In this document: positions 10,697 through 22,549 of the stretch, in pieces
Position numbering within the stretch: the first letter of the stretch is position 1
Layout of the letters: every line of letters begins with the position of its first letter
From: Pholis gunnellus
Lineage: Eukaryota > Chordata > Actinopteri > Perciformes > Pholidae
Length of the DNA stretch: 64,000 bases
NCBI GenBank assembly: GCA_910591455.2
Contig: OU342815.1
Span: 21,047,693-21,111,692 of the forward strand
Direction: 5' to 3'
Notes under the pieces: model-generated
What the model was told of the DNA's origin: nothing
Seen by the model: the letters and a program-made list of their open reading frames with translations, nothing else
The model's database searches: none
Made by a program: the position numbers and the translations under genes

Positions 10697-13600
10697 ATGG
10701 CGAAGATCGCCAAAACGCACGAAGGTAATTTATTTTGCACAAAATCCACTAAATAGCTCTTGTTTTCGGATTATTTTTCATCATATTATGTGTCAAGAAA
10801 CTATGTAGGAAATGTTGAAGTATCTGGAGCACGTTCTGATGTATTCGTTTGTTTGAAAGCGCGAGACGCAGTAGGCCGTGATAAAGACGCAACGCGGACG
10901 GCTTAGATAATGGCGCTGGTTAGCATGCTAGTTAGCTACCTTCACCGTGAAAGATGAGCCCGTTTAATTAAGGATATATATGTAACTTCACCACCAGACT
11001 TATCGACGTACTCATATCAACATTCAAGCATACGTTTTAGTGCATTACTACCTCTAGTTGCTCACTATTTATTTTGTATATGATAATATGGGTATTATTT
11101 GGCTAACCAGGTTAGCAGTAGCTTCATTTTGACAACACCGCTCGACCACACGTTACACAATGGTTATGTAAAAATTTAAGTAGCCCGCTTAGTGTAGAAA
11201 CATGTCCTTGTGACTGTTCCACTATTGAATATTATATTTATATTAATGCTCATGCATTACTGTGAACGCAATATTTTACTGTTATGTTTGTTGGTTGAGG
11301 TGAAGCTGGATTCAACCAATATACTTACAAAAATCTTAACCCAGGAATTAACTCAGATAAATGTGGTGGAGGAAAAAGTACAGCATTTCCCTCTGAGATG
11401 TGAAGTAGAAAGTGGAATGAAAAGACTCGAGCACAAGTACCTCAAATGTGTACTCAAGTACATTTCGTGAGTACTTGCATTCCACCACTGCTTGCAAGCA
11501 ATGAGTCTTAAACACAGATAATCATTATTTTATGCACCGACGAATCGGATATTTTGGCAGTTGTGTTAATTCTCATCCTCTGTTTGTCTTTCATGTGTCT
11601 GTAGATATCGAGGCCCAGATCCTGGAGATCCAGGGGATGAAGGCCACCCTGCTGGAGGAAGGAGATCAGGGAGTGGGCCTCGATTCCACCGGCTTTTTTG
11701 ACCAGGAGATCTATGGAGGCAGCGACAGCCGCTTTGCTGGATATGTCACTTCCATCGCCGCCAATGAACAAGAAGATGTAAGTATTTTCATACCCAGTAT
11801 TCAGATCCTTTACTCAGTAAGCACAAAAGTACAATATTTACATTTTACAACAATGTTACTGATACTTTTGCCATTCCACCGTTTATTTTAAGGAGCTTGA
11901 CTGCTCCTCTTTGCCTGTTGCATATGAGCTAGGAGAGTCTTGCCGTTTTGGTGAGATTTGACTAGACTCCTGTTTCTCTTTACTTCCTCAGGATGATGAA
12001 GAGGATTCGTCAACAAGCTTGTTGGGACAAAAGAAGCCAGGGTACCATGCACCGGTGGCAATACTCAATGCCATTCCTCAGTCAGACGAGCAAGTATGTG
12101 TTGATTCATTGTGTCTCGAATATCATATTTTCATCCCTGTGTTCTTTGAAACAGGCCTTTTTTACTTCTCAGTTTTTAAATACACGTACACCCCGTCCTT
12201 GTTTTTGCAGTACGACCCATTTGCAGAGCATCGCCCGCAGAAGATCGCCGAGCGGGAAGATGAATACAAAGCCCGGCGCAGACAGATGATCATCTCGCCT
12301 GAGCGTCTCGACCCTTTTGCAGACGGTAAATTTAGCTATTTTTTGACTTCATTACACCTTCCCCATTTCCTCCTCCCTTTTCACGGTTCACTTTTTTGTG
12401 ACCCCCATGACTGCCAATGGTTTAACAGCTATAGATTTTCTGTTTTAACCCTTCGACTACAATGCAATAGCTTGCCTCCCAGACTTGATGCCTTCCCCGT
12501 GGTCAATCCTCTGTGGTCCAAGAACATTTTGTGTCGTTGTGCGTTTTCTTCCAGATATATTTATGATCTCCATTTTGTTTCGACTTCCAACTTTGCAGCA
12601 AATGACAGTGTGGGCTCAAAGTTTATCTTCAGTATTCCGGTTTGGAAAAATATTTCCATGATATTTATGTGCAAAATGAAATTTGTATCCTTGTGCGTGC
12701 AATAAAATATAGTGAAACCCACTGTAGGGTTACCATGCGTTTCAATGGGAGAGGTGGTTAGGTGTTCAACGGGCTTATTCACCTAACAAACGTGGGTCGC
12801 AGATGGGTTGTGTGTGAGTCGAAGGGTTAACATTCCCATGTGAGCAACAGCCTAAATTATGTTGGTAAAGGGCAGTGGCCCTCTTGTCGTAGCCTGTGAG
12901 GATTCAGGAAGTTTGAGGGTTAGCTGTGGTGTAATTCACCTGCCAATGAACTTTGCTTTGCCATGCTGAGCTCAGAAACTGATGACCAACAACATCCTGC
13001 TTACTTACAGACAGAGCTTTAGATCCCAAAGCAGGCAGTGGAGAGAAATAGGCTAGCTCAGCTCAGGATCCTTTGGGTTATATAATACATACAAGTCATA
13101 ATCAGGCCTAATTTTGTCTTCCCAGTTTGACTTCGTCAGGGCTGTAATTTTAACGTCCTGTGGCTTGCAAATGTAAAAGATCCGTGGGTCTCGGCACATA
13201 ACGCGTTAGTGCAGCCAGCTTTTCTTACAGATCTCATTATTAGGGTTTAGTTTGTCTCTTTTTTACAAGAGCCAGCTAGTTTATCCGTCTCTCCATTTTT
13301 TTTATTATTGCATCTTCACTTCCACTGACAACATGAGCTTAAACGGCCCGAGTGCTTCAGGGTTGGTCTAGGTAGGGCTCGACTGAAGCCTGCATGTAGA
13401 GAGAGTTCTTTGTACAAAGTTGTTGTGTAAATATATTTTTATTTTACAACTCTCTCTGTAAAATAGAAATATGTTATCAAGAAAAAAAATTGTGTACCAC
13501 AATACCACAGGCCCATACTAACTGTCCTTAATTTCTCTCCTACAGCAGTACTGCTTTGCCAGTCCTGTACTGCACTCTGTTAAGGGTGCAGCAACTCATC

Positions 13601-16600
13601 CTGTGTAGGTTATGGGGAACACAGAGAACTGTGCACTTATCAGTTTGGTCAGGGTCCACTGGCTACAACCAACCTCAACCCCCAAGTTTTTTTATTTGGC
13701 TTATCAATTTCCTACAAATTTAGATCAAACTCCCCCTGCATTCATGATGGAAAATCACTGCACAAATATTTGACTATATATATCTCATCCTTATTGAATC
13801 AGTCCCCTTTGTCCTCCAAAGGAAGTCAGGATCTGAATGTGAGATTATTGGATAACTACAGCGCTGCTATGGCGTGTTAATGGGGCTCTGGCATGTCCTA
13901 TCACCATACTTCTGATAGTTAGGATCATTTTTTTGCCTCAGTTTTATATTAGAATGCCAGAATAGATGCTCATATATTTAATGTTAATGTCATTCCTAGA
14001 TGCAGCCTCAACATTTTTATATGCTAGTATAAAGAATTGGGAATCTGGACCACATGATCTCCATATGATTTTTTTCTTTTTCTAGTTTTGTGGTTATGCC
14101 CCAAGAAGATACTTTGTTTTTTTGAGTGCCGTAAATCAATGCAACACAGGTGGTATACTGTTGTGTGTGAGTTCAAACCCTTTTCCAAAGTGTTACTAAT
14201 GGTAAAGAGACATTTTCTAGGCTTCTTTTCTGCCGGTTGAAGTCTGACTGCAGAGGGACCATGGCACTGAAAGTGTACGTATTCTGAAGAGCACAGCCCA
14301 GGACCCCTGCATCAGTGATGGCTATAACGTCTTAATCCACTTTAAGAAAACACCACAACCACAGCTCTTCTCTCTATGTATCTGCTTGTTTTTCAATAGA
14401 ATGCTATGACTGTATGTAAGAAAAGACAAATGTATATTTGTATGTAATTCAGTAGGACTGTTTTGTGAATCAGCTGTTTATAACAACAGGAGCGTAAGTT
14501 AATCTGTTGGTAAAGAGAGTCAGGGTTAGCTGGCTGTGTCTGTGCTTGCTGTTTGTAGTAACTTGGGTCCCTAGAGCGAATACTGATCAGTGTCCTATGT
14601 TCTTGTTGGTGCTCTTTCGCGCAGGGGGCAAAACGCCGGACCCCAAGCTGCAGGTCAGGTCGTACGTGGACGTCATGTTGGAGCAAAACCTGTCCAAAGA
14701 GGAGGTGAGCGGCTACCCACGGTTTACTTCGACCGCAAGCTATTTCCACATTTTATTCTTTGCGCCACAGTTGTTTCTTTTTTCCTGACGTTTGTTCTTT
14801 TGTTGCGTGTAGAGGGAGATCCGTCTGCAGCTGGTAGAGAAGGCCAAAGCTGGGGAGCTGAAAGTCGTCAACGGGTCCGCTGCCTCCCAGGCTGCTGCTG
14901 CTGCAAAGCGTAAGCGTCGCTGGGACCAGACTGCTGACCAGACCCCCACCAATACTACACCCAAAAAGATGTCCAGCTGGGACCAGGCTGACTCCTCTGC
15001 TGAGGTGAGTCACTCATCAGCCTCTTACTGCTTTGTGGATAACTTAAGCTTCTTGTAGTGGGTACAAATATTCAGGTTACTTCCTTGTATGTACTCTGTA
15101 TAATGTAACTTGTAATATGGGACAACTATTTAGAAGTTGTATTAGTGTCTCCAACATGTTTTAAATCTCGGATTGTTTTTGTTTCTGTCCCCTTGTAGAC
15201 TCCAGGACACACCCCAGGTCACACCCCCGCGCACACACCCTCAAGCACCCGATGGGATGAAACCCCCGGGCGCGCTAAGGGCAGTGAGACCCCAGGGGCC
15301 ACTCCCAGTACCCGCATGTGGGACCCCACTCCTAGTCACACACCAGCTGGCGCTGCCACCCCTGGCAGGGGGGACACGCCCGGCCACGCCACGCCTGGCC
15401 ACGGTGGAGCCACAGGGAGCGTACGCAAGAACCGCTGGGACGAAACCCCAAAGACGGAGCGGGAGACCCCGGGACACGGGAGTGGCTGGGCTGAAACGCC
15501 GCGCACAGACAGAGGAGACGAGTCGGTTGGAGAGACGCCAACCCCAGGGGCCAGCAAGAGGAAGTCTCGGTGGGATGAAACCCCTGCCAGTCAGATGGGA
15601 TCCTCAACACCACTTCTGACACCAGGAAAAACTCCCATAGGAACGCCAGCTATGAACATGGCCACCCCAACACCAGGTAAGAAAGCTTTAATATTAGTCA
15701 CAAGTATCCTCGAGCCCCTCAATGGTTTTGCTGTGTTTTAAAATCAGTTTCCTTTTCTGTTTTCTTCAGGTCACCTGATGAGCATGACTCCAGAGCAGCT
15801 GCAGGCGTGGAGGTGGGAGCGGGAGATCGATGAGAGGAACCGGCCTCTCACAGACGACGAGCTTGACGCCATGTTCCCAGAGGGATACAAGGTCCGTGCC
15901 CCCTTTTTATCGCGTTTAATGAGTAAATATAATTAAAAACGTAATCCCATCACTGACAGCTTATTGTTCTTCTCCGCAGGTTTTGCCTCCACCAGCGGGC
16001 TACGTGCCGATCCGCACCCCGGCCCGTAAGTTGTCGGCCACACCGACCCCCCTCGGAGGCATGACCGGCTTCCACATGCAGGTGGAGGACCGCACCACCA
16101 AACAGATGAATGACCAGCCCTCAGGAAACCTGCCCTTCCTCAAACCCGATGACATCCAGTACTTTGACAAACTCCTGGTGAGCATCGATTTTTGTGCGTA
16201 CGACATAAATCTACCGCTGGGATGTTCGTCCCGTCTGAAGTTCAACGTGTTGACGGCTTGCTCCGTGTTTATTTTAGGTGGAGGTGGACGAGTCCACGCT
16301 GAGCCCTGAGGAGCAGAAAGAGAGGAAGATCATGAAGCTGCTGCTTAAGATTAAAAATGGAACACCGCCCATGAGGAAGGTTTGTCATTATTCCCTTACT
16401 TTAAGTGCTCATATGATTTTAAAACGGTCCCCAATGTCCGATATACTCCTTGTGTTCATGTCATAAATCTCCCTAAAAGCCTTAAAGTAGCATAAAGCAC
16501 AACGACGACACCTATTTGCACCTACCCAGCACTGAGCTTGTATGTGGATGCAGTGTGAATTTTTGCTTCCCTCCTCTCTCTCGTCTCCAGGCCGCCCTGC

Positions 16601-19600
16601 GTCAGATCACAGATAAAGCTCGTGAATTCGGAGCGGGTCCGCTGTTCAATCAGATCCTGCCGTTGCTCATGTCGCCCACCCTGGAGGACCAGGAGCGCCA
16701 TCTGCTGGTGAAAGTCATCGACCGCATCCTCTACAAACTGGATGACTTGGTTCGACCATACGTACACAAGGTAGGATCAGAGTGAAAACATCTGCTTATT
16801 TTCTGTGGATTGTGTGTGAAGAAATGAACTAACTGTCCTCTTTGTGTCCAGATCCTGGTGGTGATTGAGCCGCTGCTGATTGATGAGGACTACTATGCCA
16901 GAGTAGAAGGCAGAGAAATCATCTCTAACTTGGCAAAGGTAATGTGGGGGAAAATGTTGTTTTGCTTCCTGCGAACTATTCTCGCCTGTTCAACCAGACC
17001 GTGGTTCAGATCAGGGCTAGTCGTTCGCTAGATTAACACCAACATGAGAGCTATCGGACCTGACGTTCATGTCTCTTCTGTTCTCAACCTGCACCCGTTG
17101 GTTACAATCAGATACTCCACTTACAGAAACGTTTCCACTGTTTAGACATATATAAATGTTATTCTAAATATATGCAGACTGTTTGAGAAATGTGCACCTG
17201 AACCAGGTTTGGCAGACTAGAGTGTACTTAGAATAAAATCAAGTACACGTTCTGTCAGTAAAAGACATCTGACTCAGATATTTGACGTTTCCTGTTCTTC
17301 CTGTCCGCTCCAGGCTGCCGGTTTGGCGACCATGATCTCCACAATGCGACCCGATATCGACAACATGGACGAGTACGTGAGAAACACCACGGCCCGAGCC
17401 TTCGCCGTGGTGGCCTCCGCTCTCGGCATTCCCTCTCTCCTGCCGTTTCTCAAAGCTGTGTGTAAAAGCAAGAAGTCCTGGCAGGCCCGACACACGGGCA
17501 TCAAGATCGTGCAGCAGATCGCCATCCTCATGGGCTGCGCCATTCTGCCCCACCTCCGCAGCTTGGTGGAGATTATCGAACACGGTCAGTCATGGTATAA
17601 TATATATAGAGGTGTTTGCAGATCCTTGTAGATTTAAACGGTTGATTATCAAATGACCACCTTTACTGAACTCTGTCATACTGAAATGTGTTCGCTCTCT
17701 GACGGTTGGGTTTGTCTGTGTTTCTCCAGGTCTGGTAGACGAGCAGCAGAAGGTGAGGACCATCAGCGCTCTGGCTATCGCCGCCCTCGCTGAAGCTGCT
17801 ACTCCCTACGGTATCGAGTCCTTCGACTCGGTCCTCAAGCCGCTCTGGAAGGGTATCCGACAGCACAGAGGAAAGGTAAGATGCTTTTGGAGGAAAGAAC
17901 AAAGTATTTACTGCAAGATTCACACCCATCGCTGAGCCTGCGTGTAGCCACAGTGTGAATATTTGCTTGTAATAAAATGTCAAAGGGCGGGGCTGCAGAC
18001 TTACATTTATTATTAAGGTCTACTTGCAACAATGTATTCCTCCCTCTCTGTCACCAGGGTCTGGCTGCTTTCCTCAAAGCCATCGGTTACCTGATCCCAC
18101 TGATGGACGCCGAGTACGCCAACTACTACACCAGAGAGGTGATGCTGATCCTCATCAGAGAGTTCCAGTCCCCCGATGAGGAGATGAAGAAGATTGTACT
18201 TAAGGTAAGGGAGACGAAGAATAACTTGTCTTAACTTCTGCGTCTACAAATGTCGGCTAACTTTCCTGCGACTCATTCTCGCCTGTTCAGCCACTACATG
18301 GTTGCGTCAGGGCTAGTATGTCGCTATATAAACACCAGCACGAGAATTATCAGAGCTGATACTTTCATACTCTCTGTTCTCACCCTGCACCCGTTGGTCA
18401 CATCTGGCTTCTCTACCTTTTTTAGTCTGAACTCGTTGATGTTCCTTCTCTGACCCGCTCTTGTGTTTTCTGTCTCGTAGGTGGTGAAGCAGTGCTGTGG
18501 CACTGATGGTGTGGAAGCCAACTACATCAAGACTGAGATCCTGCCTCCATTCTTCAAGCACTTCTGGCAGCACAGGATGGCTCTGGACAGACGCAACTAC
18601 AGACAGGTGAGCACACGGGAGTTCATGTTCAACTAAAAACAAGTCTAATGAGTCCAAGATTCATATGAATGGGTCTCTGCTTTGAAGAAAACGGCTAATG
18701 GAAGATGTTAAGAAGTAAAAACAGCTTATTTGTACTACCCATATACACATATAAAATGATTCTGATGTAAACTGCTTCCTGCGAACTATTCTCGCCTGTT
18801 CAACCAGTCCGTGGTTCAGATCAGGGCTAGTCGTTCGCTAGATTAACACCAACACGAGAGCTATCGGACCTGACGTTCATGTCTCTTCTGTTCTCAACCT
18901 GCACCCGTTGGTTACAATCGCATGTTCCACACACAGAAGCTTCTGTGTTGTTTTTCATGATGTGTTTGAATGAAATCAATCATTGCCACCGTTATAACCG
19001 ACACACATTCCTCTTAACTTGTGTCGGCCTGTTGAGAGAAATGTATACTATTGCACCTGTACCAGGGTTAGCAGACATGTACTTGAGTTAATTTGCCACT
19101 TTACTTGAGCCAAATACATGTTGAAATGAGATGTATTGCTGTGCCATCGTGTCTCTTTTTTTGCACACATCCCATGCATGTTTACAAACCGTCTTTCCTC
19201 CCCAAACAGTTGGTGGACACCACAGTGGAGTTGGCCAACAAAGTGGGAGCGGCAGAGATCATTTCTCGCATCGTTGATGACCTGAAAGACGAGGCGGAGC
19301 AGTACAGAAAGATGGTGATGGAGACCATCGAGAAAATCATGGGCAACCTGGGTGCTGCCGACATCGACCACAAGCTGGAGGAGCAGCTGATCGACGGTAT
19401 CCTGTATGCCTTCCAGGAACAGACAACCGAGGTGAGACGGATGATACTTCGAATTCAAGTAGAGGAAGAATCCCGTCTTTGGGTGGTTTGTTAATGTCCC
19501 TTCTCGTTTTTCTCCAGGACTCCGTCATGCTGAACGGTTTCGGCACAGTGGTGAACGCCCTCGGGAAGCGCGTGAAGCCCTACCTGCCTCAGATCTGCGG

Positions 19601-21694
19601 TACGGTGCTCTGGCGTCTCAACAACAAGTCCGCCAAAGTCCGTCAGCAGGCCGCCGACCTGATCTCCCGTACCGCCGTGGTGATGAAGACGTGCCAGGAG
19701 GTAAACTATACACACACGCACACGCACAGACCAATCCATTTCACTTCTTTTAGAAACTAATGCATGTTCTGTTTGTCTGTGGCTGCAGGAGAAGCTGATG
19801 GGTCACTTGGGTGTGGTGCTGTACGAGTACCTGGGAGAGGAGTACCCGGAGGTTTTGGGTAGCATTCTGGGAGCGCTGAAGGCCATCGTCAACGTTATCG
19901 GTACGTCAACAATCAGCTGCATTTACACTTATTAACCATGTATTTCAGATTTCAGGGTTTAAAAGGAAACGTCTGAATAGCTATTGGATGTTTGTTCTTG
20001 TCATTGCAGGTATGCACAAGATGACTCCGCCCATCAAAGACCTGCTTCCTCGTTTGACTCCCATCCTGAAGAACAGACACGAGAAAGTGCAGGAGAACTG
20101 CATCGACCTGGTGGGCCGGATCGCTGACAGGTCGGTAGCATAAAGCATCAGAGTGACGTGATATGTATCCGATTGCCGTGTATTTGTATTATTATTATTA
20201 GTATGTGTGTCCTAACGTCTTGTGTATATTTCAGGGGGGCTGAATATGTGTCGGCCAGGGAATGGATGAGGATTTGTTTTGAGCTGCTGGAGCTGCTGAA
20301 GGCTCACAAAAAAGCCATCCGCAGAGCGACCGTCAACACGTTCGGTTACATCGCCAAAGCCATCGGGTGAGTGCTCGAGATCTTCATCAACAAATATGTG
20401 TTTATGTCTGTGTTCACAGTGTCGGCTTTAAGTCTTTAATACATTCTACGTCTTTTTAAAGAAATTTGATTAGAAATTACTGAAAAAAGTGATGTAATAA
20501 TTTAAAGAATTCAAGCTCTTATAGTCCCTACTGGTATTCCATCACACTTTTATGCTTTGTATAATTAAATGGTTATGATAAGGCTTCTTTTAAAAGTCTT
20601 TAACTTGTTAAATTGCCTGCAGAAACCCTGTAATGGTCTGAGAATATATTTAAATTAATCAAACGGTTGCTAACAAACACTCTGCCCTCCTCCTTCCTCT
20701 CCTCTCAGCCCCCACGATGTCTTGGCCACTCTGCTCAACAACCTGAAGGTCCAGGAGCGTCAGAACAGAGTCTGCACCACCGTGGCCATCGCCATCGTGG
20801 CCGAGACCTGTTCACCGTTCACGGTGCTGCCGGCGCTCATGAACGAGTACCGCGTGCCGGAGCTCAACGTGCAGAACGGCGTTCTCAAGTCGCTCTCCTT
20901 CCTGTTCGAGTACATCGGAGAGATGGGCAAGGACTACATCTACGCCGTCACGCCGCTGCTGGAGGACGCGCTCATGGACAGGTGAGTGAAGACGAGGGTT
21001 TCTGTGTTTATCACACGTCTAGCTTCTGTGTTTCGATTTTAGTTCCACCAATAACCGTTGACCCTGTTCTTGTGTCCTCCTGCAGAGACCTGGTCCACAG
21101 ACAGACGGCCAGTGCGGTAGTCCAGCACATGTCTCTGGGCGTCTACGGCTTCGGCTGCGAGGACTCCCTCAACCACTTGCTGAACTACGTGTGGCCCAAC
21201 GTGTTTGAGACGTCGCCGCATGTGATCCAGGCCGTCATGGGCGCTCTGGAGGGGCTGCGGGTCGCCATCGGGCCCTGCCGCATGCTGCAGTACTGCTTAC
21301 AGGTGAGAACGACCTTGGACGCTCACGGAGAAAGATTTAACAACCACCATACTCCGCTTACATAGCCATCCGGCAACACTATACTCTTGAAATAATACAA
21401 ATATATGAGAAATTACTCAATGAATTGTCGTGGAGCAACATGTGACCGTGAACTCGTCCATCTGAAGTGCTGGTTGTAACAAATGATTAAAAAAAAAACA
21501 GTGAATACTTACTTTTGTATTTCTTGTGTCTCCAGGGTTTGTTCCATCCGGCCAGGAAGGTGCGAGACGTCTACTGGAAGATTTACAACTCCATCTACAT
21601 CGGCTCCCAGGACGCCCTCATCGCTCACTACCCACAAGTCTACAACGACGACAAGAACATGTACGTCCGCTACGAGCTGGATTACGCCTTGTAA
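10697..21694 (+). CDS. sf3b1: Splicing factor 3B subunit 1 (SF3b155)
   Basis: Complete gene of 24 coding exons, 3966 nt, 1321 residues: 10697-10724, 11605-11777, 11992-12093, 12211-12325, 14625-14704, 14813-15004, 15199-15676, 15770-15891, 15980-16177, 16278-16379, 16591-16770, 16852-16938, 17314-17584, 17730-17875, 18058-18204, 18481-18606, 19210-19431, 19518-19700, 19789-19900, 20010-20130, 20235-20366, 20709-20981, 21086-21302, 21536-21694. All phases agree and no stop interrupts. It starts [15 protein letters not shown] and ends [27 protein letters not shown]3B1 is the HEAT-repeat scaffold of the U2 snRNP SF3b complex; it clamps the branch-site helix in the nucleus. The N-terminal third is a disordered TP-rich region; the rest is a superhelix of about 20 HEAT repeats. 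It is slightly longer than the human protein (1304), with differences near the N-terminus. It is divergent from coq10b and hosts three snoRNA copies. Confidence 0.98.
12449..12826. mobile_element. piggyBac-type MITE in sf3b1 intron 4
   Basis: The element is bounded by TTAA at 12445-12448 and 12827-12830. It carries a perfect 10-bp terminal inverted repeat: CCCTTCGACT at 12449-12458 and AGTCGAAGGG at 12817-12826. TTAA duplications and CCC-starting termini are the signature of piggyBac transposition. The 378-bp interior has no credible transposase frame, so it must have been moved by another element's enzyme. The remaining intron sequence (12831-14624) shows no gene. Confidence 0.7.
14813..15676 (+). 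other. sf3b1: sf3b1 exons 6-7: U2AF-ligand-motif (ULM) and TP-repeat region
   Basis: These exons encode the low-complexity N-terminal region: [56 protein letters not shown] and [13 protein letters not shown], separated by many TPGH and ATPG units. In SF3B1 the basic-Trp-acidic motifs bind the UHM domains of U2AF2 and other splicing factors, and the TP sites are phosphorylated during splicing. The Trp motifs are intact here. The repeats also create long open shadow frames on both strands in exon 7, which should not be called genes. Confidence 0.9.
16964..17109 (+). ncRNA. Intronic H/ACA snoRNA, copy 1 (sf3b1 intron 12)
   Basis: A 146-nt unit has the two-hairpin H/ACA layout. The first hairpin closes with GCGAAC (16971-16976) and GTTCGC, followed by an H box AGATTA. 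The second hairpin closes with ACCAAC (17038-17043) and GTTGGT (17097-17102), directly followed by an ACA box at 17104-17106, 3 nt from the end. It lies wholly in an intron on the host strand, as vertebrate snoRNAs do. Copy 3 is nearly identical and copy 2 keeps the pairing. H/ACA RNAs guide pseudouridylation with dyskerin. I could not assign a named family or target. Confidence 0.8.
17730..17875 (+). other. sf3b1: sf3b1 exon 14 with the K700-equivalent codon
   Basis: This exon encodes [26 protein letters not shown]. The AAG at 17750-17752 is the lysine matching human K700, the commonest mutation site in myelodysplasia and leukaemia. The preceding exon 13 (17314-17584) encodes [19 protein letters not shown], which contains the H662 and K666 equivalents. 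All are wild type here. These residues line the HEAT 4-7 surface that contacts pre-mRNA and partner proteins. Numbering is transferred from human and is not this protein's own numbering. Confidence 0.9.
18261..18405 (+). ncRNA. Intronic H/ACA snoRNA, copy 2, diverged (sf3b1 intron 15)
   Basis: Homologous to copies 1 and 3 but with many substitutions. The first hairpin base is GCGAC/GTCGC instead of GCGAAC/GTTCGC. The H box is ATATAA, which fits ANANNA. The second hairpin base is ACCAGC/GTTGGT, keeping pairing with one G-U. An ACA box sits at 18400-18402, 3 nt from the end and 78 nt before the next exon. The loop sides CTCGCCTGTTCA and CAGGGCTAGT are conserved, so the first guide pocket is probably similar. 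The retained pairing supports a functional RNA. Confidence 0.72.
18774..18919 (+). ncRNA. Intronic H/ACA snoRNA, copy 3 (sf3b1 intron 16)
   Basis: This is the same 146-nt unit as copy 1 with only two substitutions that I can see. The H box AGATTA is at 18840-18845 and the ACA box at 18914-18916. It lies in intron 16 of sf3b1 on the coding strand, 290 nt before exon 17. Downstream DNA also resembles that downstream of copy 1 (GCACCTG.ACCAGG..T.GCAGAC at about 17200 and 19053), so a larger intron piece was duplicated. Confidence 0.8.
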
Positions 21695-22170
21695 ATATGA
21701 ATTCACGCGCTCTCCGCTTCACTCTCCATCGTCGTCCCTGATCTCTGTCTAGGGCCGAGTCCGTTTCTATTTAGCAACAGTGATGTTTCCCAGGGTGCAA
21801 CAGTCCGGCACTGGCCGCAATCGGCCTCTGTTTGATGCCACTTTATTGACCCTGAAATTAAAGAAGGAGCATGACGTTAGGAGGAATAAGAGCAACATTG
21901 TAAGAGTCTGTATGTAATTTCTTTTCTTTTTTTACTCTTTGAGTGTTCGCTGTAAGGAATGGCCGAGGTCAGACGAACCTTGATTTGAAGAATGCAGAGC
22001 AGGTCGTCACATTTTAAATATTTGGATGAATTTTTCTTTTTTTTTGTTATTGTGTAATTAGAGGCCTCTGTACCGGCTGCTCCCTTTACACACCTCTCCT
22101 CGTTCCACACCTCTGTTCTTATTAGGTTGTTGCTTTATTTAACCGAATAAAATGTTTGTGTATAAAAATC
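21695..22170 (+). other. sf3b1: sf3b1 3' untranslated region and poly(A) signal
   Basis: Non-coding sequence follows the sf3b1 TAA. An AATAAA hexamer at 22146-22151, followed by a T/GT-rich stretch, is the likely polyadenylation signal, giving a 3' UTR of roughly 470 nt. An earlier ATTAAA near 21857 could serve a shorter form. Confidence 0.6.
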
Positions 22171-22549
22171 CAATTTCTGCGTCTCAATGAGTTTTTATTT
22201 TGTTCATAGGACTTGAACTATGTGGGAATAACGACATATGTTATGTTAAAGTGAATTGGTTGTTTTTCTCCAAACTGAAGGCGAGAGTCTAAAGGCAAAA
22301 AACGTTTCATCATTCATTTTTGTAGTATTTTGCTTCCATAACTTGTCTTCTTTCAGACAAGTGTAAAGCAAGCATCCAAAGTGGCCTGGTTTAGGGATGA
22401 CCTGGTTCAGGATGACATCATCGCTCACATCTTACTGAACTAAGTCTGACATAATGGAGGCAGCACTAACCCAATACTTGCCACAGTCTCTTCCTATAAA
22501 CTCTGCTCTCTGGAGCTTTTTAATATTTTAAATGCAACAATTGTACGCT

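Noticed and set aside
12019..12705. 228-residue plus-strand open frame spanning sf3b1 exons 3-4
   Set aside because: It reads through introns of sf3b1. Only its exon parts ([20 protein letters not shown] and part of exon 4) are coding; the rest is intron and MITE.
13395..13465. Imperfect palindrome with AGAGAGAGTT and AACTCTCTCT arms in sf3b1 intron 4
   Set aside because: Short arms with an AT-rich loop, no H/ACA or C/D boxes and no target-site duplication; not enough for an RNA gene or a transposon call.
15173..15622. Long alternative-frame open frames on both strands across sf3b1 exon 7
   Set aside because: They are shadows of the TP-rich coding repeat; the true frame joins adjacent exons in phase and matches SF3B1.
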